Shown here piece after piece: positions 56,867 to 64,000 of a stretch of DNA of 64,000 nt. Position numbers and translations under genes: made by a program. Source of the DNA: Jannaschia helgolandensis (GTDB lineage Bacteria; Pseudomonadota; Alphaproteobacteria; Rhodobacterales; Rhodobacteraceae); the NCBI RefSeq assembly GCF_900109285.1, contig NZ_FNZQ01000003.1, positions 62,001 through 126,000 of the forward strand. The letters run 5' to 3'. The first letter of the stretch is position 1. Each line of letters starts with the position of its first letter. The notes below the pieces were generated by a model. The model did no database searches, was not told where the DNA came from, and saw nothing but the letters and a program-made list of their open reading frames with translations.

Positions 56867-59164
56867 TTACGGGACCGACGGCGGCGGGTTGCTGATCGAG
56901 TTCGCAACGTTGGTCGCGGCCTGCGTCACATTATTGATCGTATCGGCGTCGTAGAGACCGTTGCCGGCGAGTTGGAAGCCGGAGTAGGACTGCGAGACTT
57001 CCAGACCGCCGAGGTCGGGCAGCGTCTTCACGGTCACCAGGTTCGCGGCGTTGACCGCAGTCTGGGTCAGACCGCTGACGGTCCCGGCCGAGTCGAAGAA
57101 CGGAGCCGAACCAGTCGAACCGGAGTAGTTCACGAGGTTACCCGCGATCTGGGCGCCGTTGATGACTTCCTGCGACAGGGTTCCGCGCAACGCGTCCAGC
57201 GTGGCCAGGTTTACCGCGTTGGTGGCGGTCTGGGCCGCAGTCGTCACACCGAACTTGCCGAACTCGACATAGTTCAGTGCAGCCTGACCATTCAGGAAGC
57301 CGGTCATGTCGGCCGTCTGGGTCAGGGTCGCCGAGGCTTCGACGTCATCCAGCGTGGCCGAGTTGGCAACGTTGGTCGCAGCCTGCGTCAGGTCCGAGAT
57401 GCCACCTTTCGATGCATCGACATCAACGACAGTGTTGATGGCCAGCTGTCCAAGGCCCGAGACGGACTGGTCCAGCGAGACATTGACGTCCTGCAGCGTC
57501 GCGAGGTTCGCGGCGTTGACGGCGGTCTGGTTGACGTTCGCGACACCGGTCACTTCATCGCCCCCGATCGGCGATGCACCGATGTTGTTGGCGGCAATCT
57601 GGGTCGCATCAATCACCTCTTGATCGAGCGTTTCGATCTCGAGCCCGTCACCGGCAGCAGACACGCTGTTGGCGACGTTGGTCGCTTCCTGAGTGGCTGG
57701 TATCGCTTCCATAGTGACTGGATCAACCTCGTTACCTGCGACCGAACCGATTACCAGAAGTGCCTCGTTCGTTGCAAGCTGATCAACGTCTTCGACGGTC
57801 TGGTCGATATCACCGCCGACAGTCATCAGCGTCGCGAGGTTCGCGGCATTGACGGCGGCCTGAGTCGAGTTCGAGATGCTCAGGACACCGTCCAGAGTGT
57901 TTCCGGCCGTCTGCGACGAGTCGCCGAGGGTCTGGGACACATTGCCACCGACCGTACCGGCGATATCAAGACTGTTGACCACGTTGGTCGCAGCCTGATC
58001 GACGAGGTTGATATTGCCGTCGAAGGCAAAGGCCAGGTTGTCAGCGTCCTGATCCAGATCGTAGGCGTATTGATCGACGTTATCGCCCACGCTTGCGGCC
58101 GTGGCCAGGTTGGCGGCGTTCACAGCGTTCTGTATCATTCCACCGACATCGCCGTCGGCGTCGGCCACGTTGGACGCAGACTGCGACACGGGCTGGGGAT
58201 GGTGCCCGCTCTCGCTGACGCTCTGGATGATGTCGTCATCGACGGCCCCGGCTACAGTGACGCTGTTTGCGACGTTGGTCGCGGCCTGAACACCGTTGAA
58301 GATACCGCCCGTGCTGACTGCAGCGTTCGAAGCAGTCTGAGCCAGATCAGCGACGTCCTGGTTCACATCGTCATCGAGGCTGTCGACAGTGGCCAGGTTG
58401 GCCGCGTTGACCGCGCTTTGATCGAAGGTGAAGATGCTTTCACCGCCGCCGTTGGACAACAGGTTCGACGCGTCCTGCAGGGTGTCATCGACGTCCTGCT
58501 CAAGATGGTTGCCGACGCTGCCGACGATAGTCGCGCTGTTCACCACGTTTGTCGCGGACTGGCTGTTTCCGGCCCCCATGACGATGATGCCCTGGCTGGA
58601 CACTGCCGAGTTGCTGGCGGTCTGGACGGTATCGTCGACATCCTGATCAAGGTCGTTCTGCACACCATCGAGAGTTGCCAGGTTGCCGGCGTTGACGGCC
58701 GTCTGGTTAAAGCTCGTGATGCCGGTCGGGCCCGAGATCGAGTTGATCGCAACCTGCGTGGCCTCGAGATCCTGATCCAGGTCTTCGAGGTTCAGGGCTT
58801 CGATGCTGTTGGCGACGTTGGTCGCGGTTTGCGTGACGTCGTCAAAGGCGCCCGTGAATACGCCGCCCGAGAAGCCGCCTGTCGAAACCAGGCTGTTGAC
58901 AGCGAACTGGCCGAGACCACCGTCACCGGTGCTGGGATCGGTCGTCTGGAGAACGTCATGCAGATCGTCGGCCGTGTAGTTGATCAGGTTGGCTGCGTTG
59001 GTGGCCGCCTGAGATACGGTGGTGCCGTCGAAGTTGATGACAATGGAATTGAGGGCGGCCTGAAGCGCGCCAACGGTTTGGGTGACATCGGTACTTTCGT
59101 GCGCCGCCGTCGCCGGCAGTGCGAGCGCCGATGCGATCGCGGTTGTTGTGAGGAACTTTTTCAT
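56867..59164 (-). CDS. large secreted repeat protein, candidate fibre subunit
   Basis: A 765-residue protein with a signal peptide (LTTTAIASALALPATAA) and almost entirely built from repeats. Type A units (N/T-Q-x-A-V-N-A-A-N-L-A-T-L) occur at about 51, 153, 249, 345, 434, 545, 644 and 700. Type B units (Q-x-A-T-N-V-A-N-S) occur at 111, 201, 293, 389, 491, 593 and 747. The A-to-A and B-to-B spacing is about 96, so A and B alternate every ~48 residues, each followed by a D-Q-x-V-x-D-x-x-Q-x-A-x-N block. The composition (Asn, Ala, Gln, Asp; no Cys) fits a beta-solenoid or amyloid fibre. Not recognised in known families. Confidence 0.8.
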   Translation of the reverse strand: MKKFLTTTAIASALALPATAAHESTDVTQTVGALQAALNSIVINFDGTTVSQAATNAANLINYTADDLHDVLQTTDPSTGDGGLGQFAVNSLVSTGGFSGGVFTGAFDDVTQTATNVANSIEALNLEDLDQDLEATQVAINSISGPTGITSFNQTAVNAGNLATLDGVQNDLDQDVDDTVQTASNSAVSSQGIIVMGAGNSQSATNVVNSATIVGSVGNHLEQDVDDTLQDASNLLSNGGGESIFTFDQSAVNAANLATVDSLDDDVNQDVADLAQTASNAAVSTGGIFNGVQAATNVANSVTVAGAVDDDIIQSVSESGHHPQPVSQSASNVADADGDVGGMIQNAVNAANLATAASVGDNVDQYAYDLDQDADNLAFAFDGNINLVDQAATNVVNSLDIAGTVGGNVSQTLGDSSQTAGNTLDGVLSISNSTQAAVNAANLATLMTVGGDIDQTVEDVDQLATNEALLVIGSVAGNEVDPVTMEAIPATQEATNVANSVSAAGDGLEIETLDQEVIDATQIAANNIGASPIGGDEVTGVANVNQTAVNAANLATLQDVNVSLDQSVSGLGQLAINTVVDVDASKGGISDLTQAATNVANSATLDDVEASATLTQTADMTGFLNGQAALNYVEFGKFGVTTAAQTATNAVNLATLDALRGTLSQEVINGAQIAGNLVNYSGSTGSAPFFDSAGTVSGLTQTAVNAANLVTVKTLPDLGGLEVSQSYSGFQLAGNGLYDADTINNVTQAATNVANSISNPPPSVP

Positions 59165-59736
59165 TGGAGTCTCCGTCCTTCTCTGATGCCGCCGCCAACA
59201 CGGCGACGATCAACCTTCCTGAAGTGGCCGACGGCGTGGAACCGTAGTCGGCAATGTCGACGGACGAGAAGGGACAAAAGAAAGACGACAGGACCCGCGC
59301 CGAGGATGAAATACCGTCGCGAAATCGGACCCGGACGAATCAGTCCGCGGTCGTGTCAGTCGTCCAAAGACCCCCAGGTCAGTCGGAACAGGGAATGATT
59401 TGCATCTGAAACGGGACGAATACAGTCAGGCAAAACCTTACAAGCGCAGTTCGAGGGCCACTTGTGGAGATTATCCACCTGAAATCCTTACCATACTGGA
59501 AGGTTTGCGGTGCCAGGATCGCAGTGGAAACGGTTTGTTCCCGGATAGGTCATGAATAATCATGACATAGCTAATCCTTGAGTCGATAATTATCGGGGGA
59601 TGTGTTAAAGATGAGTTAAGACCAAGGCATTTTCGTGACCTGCGCATTAGCAGGCCGGGGAATGCCGACTATTTGGCCTTTCGGGCGAATTTCCGCCAAC
59701 GACTGAGACGTAATTTGTATTTTCAAAGGTTTTCCT
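59165..59736. promoter_or_regulatory. divergent regulatory region with three palindromes
   Basis: This 572-bp region between the 765-residue gene and the LuxR-type regulator becomes AT-rich from about 59400. It holds inverted repeats GTGGA-N5-TCCAC (59464-59478), GTCATGA-N4-TCATGAC (59549-59566) and CGATAATTATCG (59584-59595). It probably carries both promoters and regulator-binding sites. Confidence 0.6.
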
Positions 59737-60363
59737 ATGAAGCATTTATCCACCCTGTCCACCAATGCTCCCTCCGAAGTCATGATACGCACAGCCCGCC
59801 CTGTTCCGGTGGTTGTCATGTCGCCGTGCGATGCATTTCTGACCGACGTTCAGTGTGCGGCCGAACGGGCCGGACTGGGCGAGGTCCGAAGGATCGATAT
59901 TCATGACTGTGACGAGATCAGCGTCATCGGGAAATCCATAGTCGTTCTTGACCCTGATGCGTTGGATGACCCGGTCAGCGGTGCATCCGACCTGTTGGAT
60001 TGCCCGTCGAACCGTGTCGTGCTTTTTGGCAAGGGATCAGGTCTGATCATCAACCGACATGCCATCCGCCGGGTCGTGGACCGTGACATGGGTCTTGACG
60101 TTCTGGCCATGGCGCTGCGGTCCGTCGCCGCAGATGCCGACAAGGTCGACAAAGCCTGCATTCCGAAGCTGAGCGCGCGGGAACGCCAGGCGCTGCACCT
60201 TTATGGGCGGGGGTTCACGCTTAAGGAAATCGCGCAGCGCCTGGGCATCAGCGACAAATCGGTCGAGACCTACAAGGGACGGGCATGCCGCAAGCTGGGT
60301 CTGAACGGGCGGGCCGAGGTGCTGTCGTATATCGAACCTTTCCTGACGCCTGCGGCGATGTAG
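59737..60363 (+). CDS. LuxR-type transcriptional regulator (CsgD-like position)
   Basis: A 208-residue regulator. The C-terminal LuxR/FixJ helix-turn-helix (LSARERQALHLYGRGFTLKE, then QRLGISDKSVETYKGRACRK) lies at about 143-205. The N-terminal half (about 20-135) is receiver-like in length but without a clear phosphorylatable Asp arrangement. An AAAGG site precedes the ATG at 59737. Divergent from the 765-residue repeat gene, it probably controls that locus, as CsgD does in curli systems; inference from position. Confidence 0.82.
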   Translation: MKHLSTLSTNAPSEVMIRTARPVPVVVMSPCDAFLTDVQCAAERAGLGEVRRIDIHDCDEISVIGKSIVVLDPDALDDPVSGASDLLDCPSNRVVLFGKGSGLIINRHAIRRVVDRDMGLDVLAMALRSVAADADKVDKACIPKLSARERQALHLYGRGFTLKEIAQRLGISDKSVETYKGRACRKLGLNGRAEVLSYIEPFLTPAAM

Positions 60364-60389
60364 CCGGTCAGCGCGTCGTCCGGGCCAAG

Positions 60390-60415
60390 ACGGGTCGCCC
60401 TTTGGTGCGACCCGT
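60390..60415. terminator. bidirectional hairpin between convergent genes
   Basis: Inverted repeat ACGGGTCGC / GCGACCCGT with an 8-nt loop between the convergent LuxR-type and M20 peptidase genes. The T-runs are weak. Confidence 0.6.
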
Positions 60416-60431
60416 CTGCGTCAGGCGCGGA

Positions 60432-61592
60432 TCAGGTCGCAGGCATCCGGCGTTCAACGATTTCGGCCCACCAGCTGCAACCGGCGGGAATTGCCTCGTC
60501 GGTGAAGTCGTATTCGGGATGGTGAACGGGGGCGGTGTCGCCGTTGCCGACCAGGATATAGGCACCGGGCCGTTCCTGCAGCATGAAGGCGAAATCCTCG
60601 CCGCCCATGACAAGGGGGGCCTCGTCGCAGCCACCCGACACCGCGGTTGCGACCTCTGCCGCGAAAGCGGTCTGTTCGTCGTGGTTGACCATCGTGGGAT
60701 AGCTTCGGTGATACGTGACGTCTGCCGAGCCGCCGAATGTCGCGCAGATACCGGCGCTGATGTCCCTGATCCGTTGTTCCGCAAGATCGCGCATCGCATC
60801 GGTCATGGTGCGGACGGTGCCCTTGACCTGCATCCGCTGGGGGATCACGTTGAATGCCTTGGACGACGATTCCAGCGATGTGACCGACACGACGATCTGC
60901 TCCACCGGGTCGGCATTGCGCGATACGATGGTCTGCAAGGCGGTTACGAACTGGGCGGTCATCACGCAGGTATCGACGACTTCGTGCGGTTTGGCGGCGT
61001 GGCCCCCACGGCCTTCCAGCGTGATGTCGAACTGGTCTGTGGCCGCAAAGAACGTGCCGGACCGGATGGAAAAGCTGCCGACGGGGCGACCGGGCCAATT
61101 GTGCATGCCGTAGACTTCCTGGATGTTCCAGCGGTCCATCATGCCATCGTCGCACATCTCCTTGCCGCCGCCGCCGCCTTCTTCGGCGGGCTGGAAGATC
61201 AGGACGACGGTACCGTCGAAATTGCGCGTCTCGGACAGGTATTTGGCGGCACCGACCAACATCGACGTGTGACCGTCATGGCCACAGGCGTGCATCGCGT
61301 TCGGCGTCCTGGAAGAATAATCCAGACCGGTCTGTTCGTGGATCGGCAGGGCGTCCATGTCCGCGCGCAGACCGATCACCTTGCCCGAGCCGGTCTTGCC
61401 CTTGATGACGCCGACAACACCGGTGCGACCGATGCCTTCGACCACTTCATCACAGCCGAAGTCGCGCAGTTTATCGGCGACGATCCTGGACGTGCGGTGT
61501 GTCTCGAACAGGATTTCGGGGTTTTGGTGGAGGTCGTGGCGCCAGGCTGTGATCTCGGGCAGCAGTTCGGCGAAGCGGTTCTTGACGGGCAT
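60432..61592 (-). CDS. M20-family amidohydrolase (hippurate hydrolase/ aminoacylase type)
   Basis: A 386-residue metal-dependent amidohydrolase. Marks are DLHQNPEILFETHRTS, GLRADMDALPIHEQTG, HACGHDGHTSMLVGAA (metal ligands) and FQPAEEGGGGGKEM with the catalytic Glu. The family cleaves N-acyl amino acids such as hippurate; the substrate is unknown. A GGAG-type site precedes the ATG. It lies in the same orientation as the next peptidase gene. Confidence 0.86.
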   Translation of the reverse strand: MPVKNRFAELLPEITAWRHDLHQNPEILFETHRTSRIVADKLRDFGCDEVVEGIGRTGVVGVIKGKTGSGKVIGLRADMDALPIHEQTGLDYSSRTPNAMHACGHDGHTSMLVGAAKYLSETRNFDGTVVLIFQPAEEGGGGGKEMCDDGMMDRWNIQEVYGMHNWPGRPVGSFSIRSGTFFAATDQFDITLEGRGGHAAKPHEVVDTCVMTAQFVTALQTIVSRNADPVEQIVVSVTSLESSSKAFNVIPQRMQVKGTVRTMTDAMRDLAEQRIRDISAGICATFGGSADVTYHRSYPTMVNHDEQTAFAAEVATAVSGGCDEAPLVMGGEDFAFMLQERPGAYILVGNGDTAPVHHPEYDFTDEAIPAGCSWWAEIVERRMPAT

Positions 61593-61646
61593 TGCAGGTC
61601 TCCTTTTCGGGCAAGGTGCGCCTGAGAACGCAAACCTGCAAGTCGA

Positions 61647-61844
61647 TCAGGATTGATCGGAGTCGCGTCCCTCCTGACGACGGTCTTCGCGGGTGCGGGG
61701 CACGTCGCCTTGACCGGCGGGCCAGCCTTCGCGCTGTTTGGCGCGGGCCCGTGACGGCACCCGGATCATATCGTCCGCGCGGGCGGGGCGGCGGGCCGTC
61801 CAGGCAAAGGTCGATCTTGTCGAGAATAACCTGAGGATCTGCAT
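61647..61844 (-). CDS. possible 65-residue basic protein
   Basis: A frame between the two M20 genes on the same strand, encoding an Arg-rich basic peptide (begins MQILRLFSTRSTFAW, ends RRQEGRDSDQS). Third codon positions are GC-rich mainly from codon 26, and a GGGAA element lies upstream of the ATG. No family is recognised; it may be a real small gene or non-coding. Confidence 0.35.
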   Translation of the reverse strand: MQILRLFSTRSTFAWTARRPARADDMIRVPSRARAKQREGWPAGQGDVPRTREDRRQEGRDSDQS

Positions 61845-61869
61845 CGATCGGTTCCCGCCCGGTAGTCGA

Positions 61870-63048
61870 TCAGATCAGCGTATCGATCACGCGCTTCAAC
61901 AGATCCTCGCCCGCGTGGAACTGAGCCTTATCGATCCATTCATCGGTTTGGTGCGCCTGCGCGATGTCGCCGGGCCCGCAGACCACGGCGGAATAGCCGC
62001 GTTCCTGAAACTGACCCGCTTCGGTGCCATAGGTCACGACGTGGGTGCCGTTGTCGCCCGTCAGGCTGCGGATCAGCGCCTCGGCCACGCCGTCGGTTTC
62101 CGGTTTCAGCGCGGGCACGCCCGGGTTGCGGTCCCATGTGACGCCAGCGTTGGGGTGCCTGGTGCGTAATGTTGCATTCAGCTTTGTCAGAAAAGCCGAC
62201 AACGCTGCTTCGTGACGTTCCAGGTCGTCGCCCGCAGGCACCCGAAAGCCCAACTTGAAGGTGCAGTCCCTTGCGGTGATGTTGTGCGCCGTGCCGCCCG
62301 CAATCAAACCGACATGGGCGGTCGTATGCGGAGGATCGAACATTGCGGACACCGGGTCGGGCGTTTCCGCCATCAGCATGTCGTTCAAGTCGTTGACCCA
62401 GCCCAGAACGCGCCCCGCCTCGTGGATGGCGCTGACGCCTTGCGGCAGCTTCGAGGAATGGACCTCGTATCCGTGAATGTGGACATCGGTGATCGATGAA
62501 GCGTTATGCCCCGTCACCGGTCGCAGCATCGACGGTTCCCCTATGATGGCGGCGGCGGCGCGGGGCAGGTGTGTCAGCATGTCGTCGATCATCGGCGGTG
62601 CGCCGATACAGCCGACTTCCTCGTCATACGACAGCGCGATTTGCAGGGGGCGCGTGATACCGCGTGACAGGGCATAGGGCACCATTGCCAGGGCAAGTGC
62701 GTCGAAGCCCTTCATGTCGCAGGTGCCGCGCCCGTAATACCGCCCGTCTTTCTCGGTCACGGCAAAAGGATCCATCGTCCAGTCCTGCCCATCGACAGGC
62801 ACGACATCGGTATGACCCGACAATACGATTCCCCCCGCCACCTCGGGACCGACATTGGCGTAGAGCGCCGCCTTTTTTCCGGTCGCGTCGTAAACCCGGC
62901 GGGCCGGGACGCCGTGCGACGCGAGGTAATCTTCGACCCAATCGACCAGATCGAGGTTCGGGTCACGGCTGACCGTCGGGAATGCCACAAGTTTTTCCAT
63001 GATCTCGCGGGCGGTCAGAATCATTGGGCGGGAACGGGTTTGCGACAT
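61870..63048 (-). CDS. argE: acetylornithine deacetylase-type M20 peptidase
   Basis: A 392-residue zinc deacylase. The family elements VLSGHTDVVPVDGQDW, YGRGTCDMKGFDALAL, SYDEEVGCIGAPPMI and the C-terminal YGTEAGQFQERGYSAVVCGP are in order. These match ArgE, which makes ornithine from N-acetylornithine. The start at 63048 is chosen for family length; the longer frame adds an unlikely leader. ArgE-like deacylases with other substrates cannot be excluded. Confidence 0.83.
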   Translation of the reverse strand: MSQTRSRPMILTAREIMEKLVAFPTVSRDPNLDLVDWVEDYLASHGVPARRVYDATGKKAALYANVGPEVAGGIVLSGHTDVVPVDGQDWTMDPFAVTEKDGRYYGRGTCDMKGFDALALAMVPYALSRGITRPLQIALSYDEEVGCIGAPPMIDDMLTHLPRAAAAIIGEPSMLRPVTGHNASSITDVHIHGYEVHSSKLPQGVSAIHEAGRVLGWVNDLNDMLMAETPDPVSAMFDPPHTTAHVGLIAGGTAHNITARDCTFKLGFRVPAGDDLERHEAALSAFLTKLNATLRTRHPNAGVTWDRNPGVPALKPETDGVAEALIRSLTGDNGTHVVTYGTEAGQFQERGYSAVVCGPGDIAQAHQTDEWIDKAQFHAGEDLLKRVIDTLI

Positions 63049-63275
63049 CGGGGGTGACCTTTGCAGGAGGTGCAGTCCAATGGGTGCTGCCCGCGCGGGC
63101 AACAGTCAAGCCAACGGCACAATCTTCGGGCGATCCGGGCGGGCTGCACAGGAAACGGGCAAACCGCTTGCGGGACCGGGATCATCTGATAGCGTCGCCT
63201 TCAGATGACGGGCGCAAGACCCTCAGAGAACAAACTGCATCCACCTTGAAGGATGCCGGACATGGGGAGCGGTGG

Positions 63276-64000
63276 ATGCCGGACGGCGACACCCGAAACG
63301 TGCTGGAGGTCCGGGGCCTCCGCACGGTCTTTGAAACGCGCAGGGGCGAGGTTCACGCCGTAAACTCGGTCAGCTTCGAGGTGAAACCCGGCGAACTGCT
63401 GGGCGTCGTCGGCGAATCGGGGTCCGGCAAGTCGGTCACGATGATGTCGCTGGTCGGTCTTCTGCCGTCACCCCCTGCAGAAGTGCGCGAGGGGAAGGTT
63501 TTGCTGGATGGCGAAGACCTGCTGCAGGTCACGCCGGCCAGGTTGCGCGATATACGAGGCTCGGACGTTGGGTTCATTTTCCAAGACCCGATGACCTCGC
63601 TCAATCCTGTGTTCACAGTGGGCTTCCAGATCATGGAGCCGGTGCGCCGCCATATGGGTCTGAACAAGAAACAGGCACGGGCGCGGGCTATCGAGCTGCT
63701 GGAACTGGTCGGCATTCCCGGTGCCGCCGGTCGCTTGTCGGATTACCCGCACCAGTTTTCAGGTGGCATGCGGCAGCGCGTGATGATCGCCATCGCGCTG
63801 GCCTGCGACCCCAAGGTTCTGATCGCGGACGAGCCGACGACGGCGCTGGACGTCACGATCCAGGCGCAGATCCTGGAAATCATCGAGGACCTGCGCAGCA
63901 AGCTGGGCATGGCCATTGTCTGGATTACCCACGACCTGGGCGTGATCGCGGGCATCGCCGACCGGGTTGCGGTGATGTACGGCGGGCAGATCGTCGAACA
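63276..64000 (+). CDS. Dpp/Opp-type ABC transporter ATP-binding protein (partial)
   Basis: The first 241 codons of a peptide/nickel-type ABC ATPase, cut by the right edge. Visible motifs: Walker A GESGSGKS, the Q-loop [12 protein letters not shown], the signature [16 protein letters not shown], Walker [14 protein letters not shown] and the H-loop WITHDLG. The start at 63276 follows a GGAG element. It should power import of oligopeptides or related solutes; its partner genes lie beyond the window. Confidence 0.9.
   Translation, partial: MPDGDTRNVLEVRGLRTVFETRRGEVHAVNSVSFEVKPGELLGVVGESGSGKSVTMMSLVGLLPSPPAEVREGKVLLDGEDLLQVTPARLRDIRGSDVGFIFQDPMTSLNPVFTVGFQIMEPVRRHMGLNKKQARARAIELLELVGIPGAAGRLSDYPHQFSGGMRQRVMIAIALACDPKVLIADEPTTALDVTIQAQILEIIEDLRSKLGMAIVWITHDLGVIAGIADRVAVMYGGQIVE

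Noticed and set aside
56867-59164. Regular DNA repetition as a possible CRISPR or satellite array
   Set aside because: The repeats are diverged at DNA level, in frame, and conserved as protein motifs, so they reflect a repeat protein.
56972-59398. 808-codon open frame on the plus strand opposite the 765-residue repeat gene
   Set aside because: It mirrors the repeats of the real gene, has no signal peptide or recognisable domain, and lacks a ribosome-binding site. Long antisense frames are expected in GC-rich repetitive DNA.

Overview
The window reads as a chromosomal segment of a GC-rich alphaproteobacterium of the Rhodobacterales (Roseobacter/Rhodobacter type). The evidence is the family make-up: glnB-glnA, an alphaproteobacterial cysG-DUF2849-cysI-cysH-DUF934 cluster, SdhE behind an XRE regulator, an LdtR-type MarR regulator, a Rhodobacter-type FPR, and form II CoxL-type molybdenum hydroxylase genes. 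There is one tRNA gene, no rRNA, no CRISPR array, and no intact insertion sequence or phage.

Layout. 1-5.9 kb: a cut-off P-loop kinase, aroQ, and two overlapping dimethylglycine/sarcosine dehydrogenase-family genes. 6-12.3 kb: a HisD-family dehydrogenase, glnB-glnA, the fused NAD(P)HX repair enzyme, and two small Hint-domain proteins. 12.5-27.3 kb: tRNA-Leu(UAG), an EF-hand protein, glycerate kinase, exonuclease III, aspartate aminotransferase, XRE-sdhE, an LdtR-like regulator, trigger factor, a PQQ-type dehydrogenase, rpsF-rpsR-rplI, a saccharopine dehydrogenase-like protein and a YceI protein. 27.3-40.9 kb: glutaryl-CoA dehydrogenase, then a set resembling a form II CODH/xanthine dehydrogenase maturation-plus-structural cluster (MoxR ATPase, VWA protein, XdhC, molybdopterin-binding protein, small/large/medium subunits). 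It is interrupted by an opposed DUF4329 gene and a giant Ala-rich OmpA-type protein. 41-49 kb: a probable small-protein or sRNA unit, infC with an ATC start, a coiled-coil membrane protein, fpr, the assimilatory sulfate reduction cluster with a divergent Lrp/AsnC regulator, and a fossil of a SulP sulfate permease. 49.3-53.6 kb: SixA-type phosphatase, a ferredoxin-like protein, moaA, a lipoprotein and an acyl-CoA synthetase.

The most striking region is 53.8-60.4 kb, a candidate extracellular-fibre or holdfast-anchor system. On the plus strand lie three coupled genes: a small secreted protein whose mature N-terminus resembles the CsgG-inserting segment of CsgF and whose C-terminal half is curlin-like, a CsgG/HfaB lipoprotein, and an unrecognised secreted protein. 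Facing them on the minus strand are a 765-residue secreted protein built from two alternating ~48-residue half-repeats (Q-x-A-x-N-x-x-N) and a 375-residue secreted protein with at least five curlin-like S-Q-x-G-x-N units. A LuxR-type regulator is divergent from the 765-residue gene across a 572-bp intergenic region holding three inverted repeats. This fits a CsgG-dependent functional-amyloid or Hfa-like system whose main subunits look unlike CsgA/CsgB.

The window ends with two M20 peptidase-family genes and the first part of a Dpp/Opp-type ABC ATPase. Starts were chosen by ribosome-binding site, translational coupling and family length, and many are downstream of the longest possible start. 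All functions are read from sequence motifs and gene context; no database search was run.
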